64,000 bases of DNA. Origin: Polynucleobacter sp. MG-6-Vaara-E2. Lineage in GTDB: Bacteria; Pseudomonadota; Gammaproteobacteria; Burkholderiales; Burkholderiaceae. The DNA lies in assembly GCF_018687695.1 (NCBI RefSeq), contig NZ_CP061303.1:1116001-1180000 (forward strand), read 5' to 3'. Positions 9,255 to 17,514 of this stretch are shown here, piece by piece. A program made the position numbers and the translations under genes. Below the pieces are notes generated by a model that was not told where the DNA came from, did not search any database, and saw nothing but the letters and a program-made list of their open reading frames with translations. Numbering within the stretch: position 1 is the stretch's first letter; each line of letters opens with the position of its first letter.

Positions 9255-10579
9255 TTCTTTGGCAGGCAATTCATATAAAAGCGCTTGATCTCTTGATCGC
9301 AGCTGACATCTCTTGGCTCAATTGGCCTTTGTAGAGAAATGCCCTCTATCGTTTTGCAGCGACTGAGCGCTACATAGACCTGACCTGAGGCAAAGGCACC
9401 GGAAGAAAGGTCAACCTTCACCTTATCTAAGGTCTTGCCTTGACTCTTATGGATGGTGACAGCCCAAGCTAGCATCAGCGGTATCTGCACATAAGTGCCA
9501 ATGATGCTCGGTGAAATCTTGCCTGACATCATATCGTGATCGTAGCGATACGATTCCCACTGATGACCCGTTACCTCAACAGTATTGGAGTAAGGTCCGT
9601 TTTGCACCATGACTTTGACCTTGTCTGGTAATAACTCACGCACCACTCCAATCGTGCCATTCACCCAGCGCTTCGGAAATCCAGGATCCGTTGCGGTAAA
9701 CATCACCTTAGCGCCGACCTTGAGGACTAAATTATTTGGCGATGGCAGGTTGCGCTCATCGACATTGAACTTACCAGTTGTTTTACCTGTGTACACCTTG
9801 CCCTCAGTGGTAATGGCGCGCAGTCCTGCTCCATTGATCTGATCAGCCCGAGCGTTAGTCGTTGTTAGTGTGATAGTTTGTTCATCCACTTGTTCGTCTT
9901 GGCGATAACACTGTGCATTGAGGGTATCAATCGCTTCATCTACGTCTTGGTTAATACGGATACGATTGAGCAGACTAGCAAAGTGCTCATCTTTTTGACG
10001 GAAGATCTTGGATAGCTCAACCATCGTGACGTCTTTACGATGTAACGCCATGGCACAAAAGAAATAAGGACCTTCGTAACCTCGATCTGATAGTACCTGC
10101 ATATCTGCACTGGAGACTACCGGAGGCAGCTGAAATAAATCACCCACAAACATCACCTGAATACCGCCAAAGGGCTTACCTTTTTGTGGACCATTCTCAC
10201 GCAAGAATAAATCCATCGCATCCACCACATCGGCGCGCACCATCGAAATCTCGTCAATGATCAGCAAGCGAATGTCTTTATAGAGACGTTTGTCGCGCAG
10301 TGGCTTGATGTCTTCTTCAGGGAAAATCAGGCGTGGAGGCAATCTAAAGAACGAGTGGATTGTGACACCCTTTACCTGCAATGCAGCGATGCCAGTTGGG
10401 GCAACTACAACGACGTTGCCAGGAATCGTTTCACGGAGGTGACCTATTAAGGTTGTTTTCCCCGTGCCTGCCTTACCACTCACAAAGATATAAGGGTCAT
10501 GGCGCTCGATAGCTTCAATCACCGCTTGGTAATCAGGGGTGATTTCAATATCAGATGATTCGATGTATGGCTTTGTCAT
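9251..10579 (-). CDS. Pif1/RecD-like superfamily 1 helicase
   Basis: ATP-dependent DNA helicase of 442 residues. Walker A GKAGTGKTT is at residues 35-43, APTGIAALQVKG is motif Ia, LLIIDEISMV is Walker B/motif II, and FVGDLFQLPPV is motif III. The C-terminal motif VTIHKSQGKTLDKV plus VYVALSRC (motifs V/VI) matches Pif1-like and RecD2-like proteins. It lacks the long N-terminal domain of RecD2, so it is nearer to bacterial Pif1, which acts on G-quadruplexes, forks or RNA-DNA hybrids. It stands alone between the convergent gamma-glutamyltransferase-like gene and tRNA-His. Confidence 0.88.
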   Translation of the reverse strand: MTKPYIESSDIEITPDYQAVIEAIERHDPYIFVSGKAGTGKTTLIGHLRETIPGNVVVVAPTGIAALQVKGVTIHSFFRLPPRLIFPEEDIKPLRDKRLYKDIRLLIIDEISMVRADVVDAMDLFLRENGPQKGKPFGGIQVMFVGDLFQLPPVVSSADMQVLSDRGYEGPYFFCAMALHRKDVTMVELSKIFRQKDEHFASLLNRIRINQDVDEAIDTLNAQCYRQDEQVDEQTITLTTTNARADQINGAGLRAITTEGKVYTGKTTGKFNVDERNLPSPNNLVLKVGAKVMFTATDPGFPKRWVNGTIGVVRELLPDKVKVMVQNGPYSNTVEVTGHQWESYRYDHDMMSGKISPSIIGTYVQIPLMLAWAVTIHKSQGKTLDKVKVDLSSGAFASGQVYVALSRCKTIEGISLQRPIEPRDVSCDQEIKRFYMNCLPKN

Positions 10580-10611
10580 TCTCTATTATTTTGCACTGTA
10601 CAAGCCAAGTG

Positions 10612-10637
10612 AAAAGGCTCCAATTGAGGAGCCTTTT
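10612..10637 (-). terminator. Intrinsic terminator after tRNA-His
   Basis: Read on the minus strand this is a 10-bp perfect stem (AAAAGGCTCC with GGAGCCTTTT) with a six-base loop. It begins 10 bases after the tRNA 3' end and the last arm ends in TTTT. It lies between tRNA-His and the Pif1-like gene, so it should end tRNA transcripts before the helicase. The stem is symmetric and could also work on the other strand. Confidence 0.75.
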
Positions 10638-10647
10638 ATGAATATTG

Positions 10648-10724
10648 TGGGGCGAACGACGGGGCTCGAACCCGCGACAACCAGAATCACAATCTGGGAC
10701 TCTACCAACTGAGCTACGTCCGCC
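10648..10724 (-). tRNA. tRNA-His (anticodon GTG)
   Basis: The minus strand folds as a complete cloverleaf: acceptor stem GCGGACG with CGTTCGC, D arm with AGCTCAGTTGGTAGA, anticodon loop centred on GTG in CAGATTGTGATTCTG, and T arm GCGGGTTCGAGCCCCGT. The extra 5' G (G-1) faces C73, which is the identity feature of bacterial tRNA-His, and CCA is encoded. A perfect TATAAT box lies 15 bases upstream and a terminator follows. Confidence 0.97.
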
Positions 10725-10739
10725 GTTGTAGAAGGTCAG

Positions 10740-10770
10740 ATTATAGCCTTTTTGACCAAAAACCTGCCAA
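10740..10770 (-). promoter_or_regulatory. Probable sigma-70 promoter of tRNA-His
   Basis: On the minus strand TTGGCA (10765-10770) and a perfect TATAAT (10740-10745) are separated by 19 bases, longer than the ideal 17. The expected transcription start would be about 10 bases before the tRNA 5' end. The spacing is the weak point; the -10 box is convincing. Confidence 0.55.
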
Positions 10771-10777
10771 AAAGACC

Positions 10778-11869
10778 CTAATCGGCCGTTCCCAACTCAA
10801 AAGCAGCCCAATCGCCAAGGCATAGGCTGGCATCCAGAAAGAAGTCGGCGATGGCAGCTTTGCTCTGTACTTTTGCTAAAGCATGGTGATCAGAAAGTCG
10901 TTGACGCCAATAACGTGAGCCTGCCCTTCCATGCGCCAATCCCAGAATATGTCTTGTAAATGCGCCGATATAAAACGGTCTTTGCTTTTCTTTGCATTCA
11001 TCAAACCAAGCCCATACCTGCTTTACTAAAGCTATCTGGATACGATGCCACTCAGTCTCACTAAAAAGATATCCTGCCGCATCACCATTAGTGCTTATTA
11101 AATCATCCCACCCTAATAACAATGCTGGAAAATGGTATGCCGCTCTGCCGACCATGAAACCATCAAAATCATTCCAGTGCCCTGCAATTTGTTCATTGGT
11201 TTCTAAGCCACCATTGAGTAGGACTTTGAGCCTGGGAAACTGCTTTTGTGCATCAATGCGAAGCTTTGCTGCTACCTCATAACGCAATGGAGGCTTGCTA
11301 CGATTTTCTTTAGGAGACAAACCTTTGAGTACTGCATTGCGCGCATGAATAGTGACTTGACTTGCACCCGCATCGGCTACAGCAAGAATAAAGTCCAGAG
11401 CAAATTGATAATCTTTTTCTGAGCTTGCAGCATCCATAAAATCTAGACCCAAGCGGTGCTTGACTGAAATCGGGATATTGACTGCATCCTTCATTGCCTT
11501 GACACAATCAGCTACTAACTTTGGCTCAGCCATCAGACAGGCACCAAATGCTCCACGCTGTACACGTTCAGATGGGCAACCGCAATTGAGGTCAATTTCG
11601 TCGTAACCCCATTGCGCAGCGAGCTCAGCTGATCTCGCTAAATCATTTGGCTCAGAGCCTCCAAGCTGTAACACTACGGGATGCTGATCTTCTGAATAAT
11701 CTAAATGACGGGGAACATCTCCGTGCATTAATGCCCCAGTAGTTACCATCTCTGTATAGAGAACTGCCTGTTTGGTCAGTGTGCGATGAAAAGAACGGCA
11801 ATGGCGATCCGTCCATTCCATCATGGGTGCGACCGCCAAGCGTTTTTCTGTGGGAGTGCTCATAAACAT
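10778..11869 (-). CDS. dusA: tRNA-dihydrouridine(20/20a) synthase DusA
   Basis: FMN-dependent enzyme that reduces U20/U20a in the tRNA D-loop. Length is 363 residues, slightly above the usual 330-345. Seen are the N-terminal APMMEWTDRHCR, LQLGGSEP, LNCGCPSERVQRGAFGACLM (catalytic Cys at 111), VSVKHRLG-type and HARNA segments, and the FMN phosphate region LNGGLETN followed by DGFMVGRAAYHFP. All support DusA rather than DusB/C. A second in-frame ATG at 11863 is an equally possible start; neither has a clear ribosome site. It is read toward tRNA-His on the same strand, but the tRNA has its own promoter. Confidence 0.95.
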   Translation of the reverse strand: MFMSTPTEKRLAVAPMMEWTDRHCRSFHRTLTKQAVLYTEMVTTGALMHGDVPRHLDYSEDQHPVVLQLGGSEPNDLARSAELAAQWGYDEIDLNCGCPSERVQRGAFGACLMAEPKLVADCVKAMKDAVNIPISVKHRLGLDFMDAASSEKDYQFALDFILAVADAGASQVTIHARNAVLKGLSPKENRSKPPLRYEVAAKLRIDAQKQFPRLKVLLNGGLETNEQIAGHWNDFDGFMVGRAAYHFPALLLGWDDLISTNGDAAGYLFSETEWHRIQIALVKQVWAWFDECKEKQRPFYIGAFTRHILGLAHGRAGSRYWRQRLSDHHALAKVQSKAAIADFFLDASLCLGDWAAFELGTAD

Positions 11870-11904
11870 CTATACAAAGGCATTTATCTTCCATTCTAAA
11901 TGGA

Positions 11905-11928
11905 TAAGGGCAACCGAAGTTGCCCTTA
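11905..11928 (-). terminator. Hairpin with UUCG loop, probable terminator after the 82-residue ORF
   Basis: The minus strand reads TAAGGGCAAC, TTCG, GTTGCCCTTA: a perfect 10-bp stem closed by a C(UUCG)G tetraloop, one of the most stable RNA hairpins known. It lies 22 bases after the stop of the 82-residue ORF and 36 bases before dusA. Only a short T-rich run (TCCATTT) follows, so termination may be partial or the hairpin may serve as an mRNA end or processing signal. Confidence 0.6.
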
Positions 11929-11950
11929 CGAGACTGATTATCGATATAAC

Positions 11951-12199
11951 TTACTTAGACAGCTTTGCTTCTAAGTCAACAGCCAAATCAAGCGCACCCA
12001 TGTAACCAGACTTTAGGTGGGCCGGCAAGTCAGGGTCACCAACCATGGCTCCTAGAGTTTCTACAAGACTATAGACAATACCCTTTGCTGCGCTGATGGC
12101 AATCGTTTTGTTGGCTACGGCCTCATCAATATGGTTTACCGCATCCAAGAAGTAATCATGTCCTGGCAAGCCATCTGGCCCTAGAGTTTCTTTAGTCAT
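11951..12199 (-). CDS. Hypothetical protein, 82 residues
   Basis: I do not recognise this protein. It is soluble-looking, acidic, and mostly helical by composition, with no signal peptide, membrane segment or cysteine. The N-terminus is rich in Gly, Pro and Asp (GPDGLPGHDYF), followed by two likely amphipathic helices. A good ribosome site (AGGA, 7 bases before ATG) and a following stable hairpin support that it is a real gene. It lies upstream of dusA on the same strand and downstream of a very small His-rich ORF. Nothing in the sequence gives a function. Confidence 0.65.
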   Translation of the reverse strand: MTKETLGPDGLPGHDYFLDAVNHIDEAVANKTIAISAAKGIVYSLVETLGAMVGDPDLPAHLKSGYMGALDLAVDLEAKLSK

Positions 12200-12245
12200 T
12201 ACTTGGTCCTATTTAAAAAATTACAACATTCGATCTACTTTATAG

Positions 12246-12275
12246 AAAAACTTGCATGCTTACGCAAGGATTTTT
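12246..12275 (-). terminator. Probable intrinsic terminator after the 20-codon ORF
   Basis: Minus strand: AAAAATC, CTTGC, eight-base loop, GCAAG, TTTTT. The five-pair GC-containing stem can be lengthened by pairing the A run with the T run around a two-base bulge. It begins 7 bases after the stop codon of the tiny ORF. The plus strand also ends in TTTTT after the same stem, so it could act in both directions. Confidence 0.5.
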
Positions 12276-12282
12276 CCACAAT

Positions 12283-12345
12283 CTAAGCGTCATGGTGATG
12301 AGTATGCTGAATTGGCTCGAGTTTTGCAGAGCCTGGAACAAGCAC
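12283..12345 (-). CDS. Possible 20-residue His-rich small protein or leader peptide
   Basis: A 20-codon frame starting with GTG at 12345: MLVPGSAKLE followed by PIQHTHHHDA and TAG. It was chosen because a perfect AAGGAG lies exactly six bases before the GTG, which is better than most large genes in the window. The C-terminus QHTHHHDA could bind metal. A terminator-like hairpin follows at once. The coding region lies inside a 15-bp closing stem, and the ribosome site is part of a small hairpin, so translation may be controlled by RNA folding. It lies 83 bases before the 82-residue ORF on the same strand. It could instead be a non-coding structured RNA; family unknown to me. Confidence 0.4.
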   Translation of the reverse strand: MLVPGSAKLEPIQHTHHHDA

Positions 12346-12379
12346 TAAGATCTCCTTAGATCCAGCATACTCCTACCAT
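12292..12379 (-). ncRNA. Candidate structured RNA (three-way junction) enclosing the tiny ORF
   Basis: Minus-strand fold by eye: closing stem ATGGT+GAGTATGCTG (12379-12363) with CAGCATACTC+ACCAT (12309-12292), 15 pairs with a small internal loop; inner hairpin CTAAG-loop-CTTAG (12359-12345) that holds the AAGGAG ribosome site; second inner hairpin GGCTC-loop-GAGCC (12333-12314). All stems are perfect apart from the one internal loop. The same pairing is possible on the plus strand, where it would lie about 100 bases upstream of the glutamate-synthase-like gene. The minus strand is preferred because of the ribosome site and terminator. The remaining bases 12380-12476 hold TTGACC at 12401 and TATACT at 12439 but no well-spaced promoter. 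Confidence 0.5.
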
Positions 12380-12476
12380 TCAGAGGATTCGTGTCAGAAT
12401 TTGACCTAAATCACAATAAAGCTTACATATTTACTGTCTATACTGCGTTCAGACCCAATGGAGCCAAGTATCCTTT

Positions 12477-14117
12477 ATGAATAAATCATCTCGCCCTATT
12501 CTGCCCATTCGCTTAAGTACCTTTGCCATTTGTATTGTTGGCACCCTCATCAGCGGTATTGCCTTGCTGATGGATGCTTCTAGCTGGCTCCTCTTTATAG
12601 CTTTTAGCCTTCTTAGTTTGCTAGGTATTTATGACCGCTTGCAAACTAAACATGCCATTTTGCGGAACTACCCGATTCTGGGTCACATGCGTTTCTTGCT
12701 GGAATTTATTCGTCCTGAGATTCGACAATACTTTATTGAGGGCGATAACGATAAGACGCCCTTCTCGAGAGAGCAACGCACTTTAGTGTATTCGCGCTCA
12801 AAAGCGGTTGCCGATGAGATTCCTTTTGGCACAACTATAGATGTGATGGCGCCGGGATATCAATGGATCAATCAATCCCTGGTGCCTACCCATTTACCAA
12901 GTCATGATTTTCGAATAGAGATTGGTGGTAAAGACTGTACGCAAAAATACTCGGCCAGTATTTTTAATATCTCGGCTATGAGCTTTGGATCACTGAGCGC
13001 TAATGCCATCTTAGCTTTGAACCTAGGAGCTAAGAAGGGAGGCTTTGCGCACGATACAGGTGAAGGCTCGATATCTCATTATCACCGCGTACATGGTGGT
13101 GATCTCATTTGGGAAATCGGTTCAGGCTACTTTGGTTGCCGCAATCAAGACGGCACTTTTAATGCTGATAAGTTTAAAAAAAATGCCCTTGATGCTCAAG
13201 TCAAAATGATCGAGATCAAATTAAGCCAAGGGGCTAAACCAGGCCATGGCGGTATCTTGCCAGGACCTAAAGTTACCGCAGAGATTGCTGCCGCTCGTGG
13301 CGTTAAAGAAGGTGAAAGCTGCATCTCCCCTTCATCACACAGCGCCTTCTCCACACCCCTTGAGATGATGCACTTTATACAACGCTTACGCGATTTGTCT
13401 GGTGGTAAACCGGTTGGCTTCAAGTTGTGCATTGGCCATCCTTGGGAATGGTTTGGGATTGTTAAAGCCATGCTAGAAACCAATATTCATCCTGACTTCA
13501 TCGTAGTGGATGGCTCTGAAGGTGGCACTGGTGCCTCCCCAGTGGAATTTACGAATCACGTTGGTACGCCACTGCAAGATGGTTTACGTTTAGTCCATAA
13601 CACTCTAATGGGTGTGAACTTACGCGATAAGATCAAAATTGGTTGCTCAGGCAAGATTATTAGCGCCTTTGATATGGCAGTGGCCTTTGCCTTAGGTGCG
13701 GACTGGTGTAATAGTGCCCGTGGTTTTATGTTCTCAATCGGCTGCATTCAGGCACAAGTCTGCAACACAGGCTTCTGCCCTACTGGCGTAACCACCCAAG
13801 ATCCTGAGCGCCAAAAAGCCTTGGTGGTACCTGATAAATCCGAGCGCGTTTATCACTTTCATAATGAAACTCTCAAGACATTAAAAGAGTTAGTGGAGGC
13901 AGCGGGCTTAGATCATCCAAATGAGATCGATGCTTCCCATATTGTTCGACGGATTAGCAAAAATGAAGTACGCCTCCTGTCCTTCTTGTTACCAGAAATG
14001 CCAGGAGGACTTCTTCTTCAGGGGGGTAACATCGATCCAACTCTGAATCTACCGAAAGTATTTGAGCTCTACTGGAATAAGGCTCAGGCCGCTAGTTTTG
14101 CAGCCCTCAAAGACTAA
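12477..14117 (+). CDS. FMN-binding glutamate synthase family protein, membrane-anchored
   Basis: Protein of 546 residues related to the FMN/iron-sulfur domain of glutamate synthase large subunit (GltB), without the amidotransferase domain. Two hydrophobic segments occupy about residues 12-55. The synthase domain shows FNISAMSFGSLSANA, GGFAHDTGEGSISHYH, KPGHGGILPGPKVT and DGSEGGTGASP (FMN and 2-oxoglutarate contacts in GltB). The cluster-type cysteines C423, C428 and C433 follow in GCIQAQVCNTGFCPTG. The family is widespread but its physiological reaction is not settled. It appears monocistronic, and a folded RNA element lies upstream on the opposite strand. Confidence 0.88.
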   Translation: MNKSSRPILPIRLSTFAICIVGTLISGIALLMDASSWLLFIAFSLLSLLGIYDRLQTKHAILRNYPILGHMRFLLEFIRPEIRQYFIEGDNDKTPFSREQRTLVYSRSKAVADEIPFGTTIDVMAPGYQWINQSLVPTHLPSHDFRIEIGGKDCTQKYSASIFNISAMSFGSLSANAILALNLGAKKGGFAHDTGEGSISHYHRVHGGDLIWEIGSGYFGCRNQDGTFNADKFKKNALDAQVKMIEIKLSQGAKPGHGGILPGPKVTAEIAAARGVKEGESCISPSSHSAFSTPLEMMHFIQRLRDLSGGKPVGFKLCIGHPWEWFGIVKAMLETNIHPDFIVVDGSEGGTGASPVEFTNHVGTPLQDGLRLVHNTLMGVNLRDKIKIGCSGKIISAFDMAVAFALGADWCNSARGFMFSIGCIQAQVCNTGFCPTGVTTQDPERQKALVVPDKSERVYHFHNETLKTLKELVEAAGLDHPNEIDASHIVRRISKNEVRLLSFLLPEMPGGLLLQGGNIDPTLNLPKVFELYWNKAQAASFAALKD

Positions 14118-14123
14118 TAAAAC

Positions 14124-15023
14124 TCAACCCTCAAGATCTCGTTGACTGCAGAAAGAGTGCATCTCACCCGTAATGGGATCTTGAAATATGATTTTTTTTG
14201 CTAGAAGTTGTAAGGGTTTAGAAAAATCCAGGTCGTATTCTTGATACGGAGTCAAATCTGGGTAGATCTGATCAAACTTGATTGGGATTCCCAATGCGTT
14301 GAGATGACAACGCAGTTGGTGCTTTTTGCCACTACCGGGCGTTAATTGATATCTAGCCCAAGCAGCCTTTTTTTCAAGTAACTCTATCAAAGTATCGCTA
14401 TTAGGATCACCCTCCACCTCTTGCATCTGCAAAAAGTGCTTTGATTCTTCCAATCTACTTTGATACGTTATGGGCAATTGCGTAATCAGATCTTCTGAGT
14501 AAGGAGCGATTGCTTCGTATACTTTTTTTACCGCACGATCTCGAAAGAGATTTTGGTATTTAGCTCTCTCCTGAGGATTAACTGAGAAGATGACTAAGCC
14601 TGCAGTATCTCGATCAATACGATGAATAGGGCTGAGTGTTGGAATACCCGTCTTTTTCTTTAAACGGTTGAGTAAGGTTTGGTGCAAATATAAGCCGCTT
14701 GGTGTCACTGGTAAGAAATGGGGCTTATCCGCAACCAGAATATGTTCATCTTGAAAGAGAATCTGCTCTTCAAACGGAATCTCGGGTTCGCGCTCCAATC
14801 TCCTGAAATACATCAGATGAATGTTGGGTTGATATGGATCATTTGCTGCTAGGGGTTGACCTTCGATATCTAAAATGAGGTTGTCATTAAATCGCTGCTC
14901 CCACTCACCAGGATTGATATGGGGAAATTGAGCAATAAAGAAATGCAACAGGTTTGGATGTGATTGATTCGCAGGCAAAAATACCTTCGATGCCGATACC
15001 CCCTCTGCATTAATCTTAGTCAT
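14124..15023 (-). CDS. RluA-family RNA pseudouridine synthase
   Basis: Pseudouridine synthase of 299 residues. The catalytic motif HRIDRDTAGLVIF contains the nucleophilic Asp137. The segment LVADKPHFLPVTPSG at about 97-110 and KKHQLRCHLNALGIPI near the C-terminus are RluA-family signatures. The N-terminal 80 residues lack a clear S4 domain and read WEQRFNDN, FRRLEREPEIPFEE, which resembles the RluA-like branch whose rRNA or tRNA target is not assigned. It is convergent with the glutamate-synthase-like gene (6 bases between stops) and follows tex by 25 bases, so tex and this gene probably share a transcript. Confidence 0.9.
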   Translation of the reverse strand: MTKINAEGVSASKVFLPANQSHPNLLHFFIAQFPHINPGEWEQRFNDNLILDIEGQPLAANDPYQPNIHLMYFRRLEREPEIPFEEQILFQDEHILVADKPHFLPVTPSGLYLHQTLLNRLKKKTGIPTLSPIHRIDRDTAGLVIFSVNPQERAKYQNLFRDRAVKKVYEAIAPYSEDLITQLPITYQSRLEESKHFLQMQEVEGDPNSDTLIELLEKKAAWARYQLTPGSGKKHQLRCHLNALGIPIKFDQIYPDLTPYQEYDLDFSKPLQLLAKKIIFQDPITGEMHSFCSQRDLEG

Positions 15024-15048
15024 ACCTAAAAATAATAATCACTCAAGA

Positions 15049-17406
15049 CTACTTCTTTAACTTTGCTAAGGCCATCGCCATCGCATTATTGATGGGTGCA
15101 GCCTGTCTTCTATCATCTTGAGGTTTTCTAGGCTCATTCGATTTAGGACGACTTGCAATCCTTTGCTCAGGCCTAGCGCCTACAGTTGCTTTTGGTGCCT
15201 CATCAGATAGACGCATCGTTAGCGCAATGCGTTTACGCTTCTCATCTACCTCAAGCACTTTGACTTTGACGACCTGCCCCGCCTTGACAACAGAATGCGG
15301 GTCTTTGACAAAGGTGTTTGATAACGCGGAGATATGCACTAAGCCATCTTGATGAACGCCAATATCTACGAAAGCTCCAAAGGCCGCGACGTTAGTCACA
15401 ACTCCCTCAAGAATCATATCAGTCTTGAGGTCGCTCATTTTCTCAACCCCATCTTTAAAAGTGGCGGTTGTAAATTCTGGACGCGGATCACGACCAGGCT
15501 TTTCTAATTCTTTCAGAATATCTGTAACGGTTGGTACACCAAACTGGCCATCTGCATATTTTTCTGGTGAGAGTGATTGAAGAAGATTAGTATCGCCAAT
15601 CACTTCTTTCACACCCTTATTAATATCTTTCAGAATCTTCTCAACTAATGGATAGGATTCTGGGTGTACTGCTGAAGCATCAAGTGGATCATTACCATTC
15701 ATGATGCGCAAGAAACCTGCCGCCTGTTCAAAAGTCTTTTCACCGAGTCGTGGCACGCTCTTGAGATCCATTCTGGATTGAAATGCCCCCTTATTGTCGC
15801 GATAGGCCACGATACCTTCTGCTACTACGCTCGATAAACCCGAAACCCTTGCTAATAATGGTGCTGAGGCAGTATTAACATCTACACCTACCGCATTTAC
15901 GCAATCCTCTACCACTGCCACCAATGATTTAGCCAATTGGGTTTGCATAACATCATGCTGATATTGGCCAACGCCAATTGATTTGGGATCAATCTTCACT
16001 AGTTCTGCTAGTGGGTCTTGTAAACGTCGGGCGATGGATACTGCGCCACGCAAAGAGACATCCATTCCTGGCAATTCTTTTGAGGCGTACTCTGATGCAG
16101 AGTAAACCGAGGCTCCTGCTTCTGAGACAACAATCTTAGTAAGACCTAGCTCTGGCTTTGCCTTGATTAAATCCTGTGCAAGCTTATCGGTTTCACGTGA
16201 CGCCGTGCCATTCCCAATCGAAATTAAGGTCGCCTTGTGTTTCTCAGCCAACTTGGCAAGCGTTAGGAGCGAACCCGTCCAGTCATTCTTGGGCTGATGT
16301 GGATAGATGACATCAGTGTCAACCACTTTACCCGTTGCATCGACTACTGCAACCTTCACACCAGTGCGCATTCCAGGATCAAGGCCAATGGTGACTCTTG
16401 GGCCTGCAGGCGCTGCCAGAAGAAGATCTTTCAGATTGCGCGCGAAGACGTTGATGGCCTCGGTTTCTGAGCGTTCACGCAAGGCAGTCATCAGCTCTGA
16501 CTCTAAATGCAATGAACACTTCACTCTCCATGTCCAACGCACTGTATCTATCAGCCAGCCGTCTGCTGGTCGCCCTTCATTCTTGATCTTAAAATGATTG
16601 GCAATACGGTTTTCACAAGGATTGTGCGGCGCATCCCACTTGGGCTTCTCTGCTTCGCTATCTAAGCGCAATATCACCATCAAGATTTGCTCACGACGAC
16701 CTCTAAAGAGCGCTAGTGCACGATGTGATGGTATTGCCTTAATGGGTTCAGAGTAGTCAAAGTAATCAGCAAACTTCTCACCCTCTTGTTCTTTCCCGGC
16801 AATCACCTTGGACTCAACTACACCATGGTCTTGTAAATAGGTACGCAATGACTGAACAAGAGCTGCATCTTCAGCAAAGCGTTCCATCAGTATTTGGCGG
16901 GCGCCTTCTAAAGCTGCCTTAGTATCAGGTACCCCAGGATTTTCAGTTTCATCGGCTTTGAAAGCTGGCTTAATATATTTAGCGGCCTCAGCCTCTGGAT
17001 CCAGACCTGGATTAGCCAATAAGTCATTAGCGAGTGGCTCCAATCCAGCCTCGAGCGCAATCTGTGCTTTCGTTCTACGCTTGGGCTTATAGGGTAGATA
17101 TAGATCTTCAAGACGCGTCTTATCTTCAGCCATCATGATCGCCTTAAGCAACTCAGGAGTCATCTTGCCCTGCTCTTCAATTGAAGTCACGATTGTCTTG
17201 CGACGTTCCTCCAGCTCACGCAGGTATGTCAGCCGCTCTTCTAATAGACGTAATTGCACATCATCAAGGCCGCCAGTGACTTCTTTACGGTAGCGAGCAA
17301 TAAATGGAACTGTGGCTCCCTCATCCAATAAAGAGATTGCAGCTGCTACTTGGTTAGGTTTTGCAGAGAGCTCTTGGGCAAGACGTTGTTCTATGGATGG
17401 CAGCAT
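15049..17406 (-). CDS. tex: Tex family RNA-binding transcriptional accessory protein
   Basis: Tex protein of 785 residues, the usual length. The N-terminal helical Tex domain begins with IEQRLAQELSAKPNQVAAAI and contains LLDEGATVPFIARYRKE. The YqgF/RNase-H-like domain shows TIGLDPGMRTGVKVAVVD near residue 340, the helix-hairpin-helix part shows SGLSSVVAEGIVAYRDNKG, and a C-terminal S1 domain starts at LEGVVTNVAAFGAFVDIGVHQDGLVH. The last 50 residues are basic and low in complexity. Tex binds RNA and transcription complexes and affects toxin or stress gene expression in other bacteria. It is read in the same direction as the RluA-family gene downstream. Confidence 0.97.
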   Translation of the reverse strand: MLPSIEQRLAQELSAKPNQVAAAISLLDEGATVPFIARYRKEVTGGLDDVQLRLLEERLTYLRELEERRKTIVTSIEEQGKMTPELLKAIMMAEDKTRLEDLYLPYKPKRRTKAQIALEAGLEPLANDLLANPGLDPEAEAAKYIKPAFKADETENPGVPDTKAALEGARQILMERFAEDAALVQSLRTYLQDHGVVESKVIAGKEQEGEKFADYFDYSEPIKAIPSHRALALFRGRREQILMVILRLDSEAEKPKWDAPHNPCENRIANHFKIKNEGRPADGWLIDTVRWTWRVKCSLHLESELMTALRERSETEAINVFARNLKDLLLAAPAGPRVTIGLDPGMRTGVKVAVVDATGKVVDTDVIYPHQPKNDWTGSLLTLAKLAEKHKATLISIGNGTASRETDKLAQDLIKAKPELGLTKIVVSEAGASVYSASEYASKELPGMDVSLRGAVSIARRLQDPLAELVKIDPKSIGVGQYQHDVMQTQLAKSLVAVVEDCVNAVGVDVNTASAPLLARVSGLSSVVAEGIVAYRDNKGAFQSRMDLKSVPRLGEKTFEQAAGFLRIMNGNDPLDASAVHPESYPLVEKILKDINKGVKEVIGDTNLLQSLSPEKYADGQFGVPTVTDILKELEKPGRDPRPEFTTATFKDGVEKMSDLKTDMILEGVVTNVAAFGAFVDIGVHQDGLVHISALSNTFVKDPHSVVKAGQVVKVKVLEVDEKRKRIALTMRLSDEAPKATVGARPEQRIASRPKSNEPRKPQDDRRQAAPINNAMAMALAKLKK

Positions 17407-17467
17407 GTATTGGATTCTCTAATACTGGTAAATGGTGATATTTTTGGAAGATTGCTAATGTCTGAAG

Positions 17468-17497
17468 AACAAAAGCCACCCAGAGGTGACTTTTGTT
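17468..17497 (-). terminator. Probable terminator after typA
   Basis: Hairpin of 12 pairs with one C-A mismatch (AACAAAAG, CACC, four-base loop, GGTG, CTTTTGTT). On the minus strand it starts 18 bases after the typA stop codon and the second arm carries TTTTGTT. It separates the translation-factor operon from tex. Confidence 0.6.
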
Positions 17498-17514
17498 GTG
17501 TAGCCGTTAGATGC

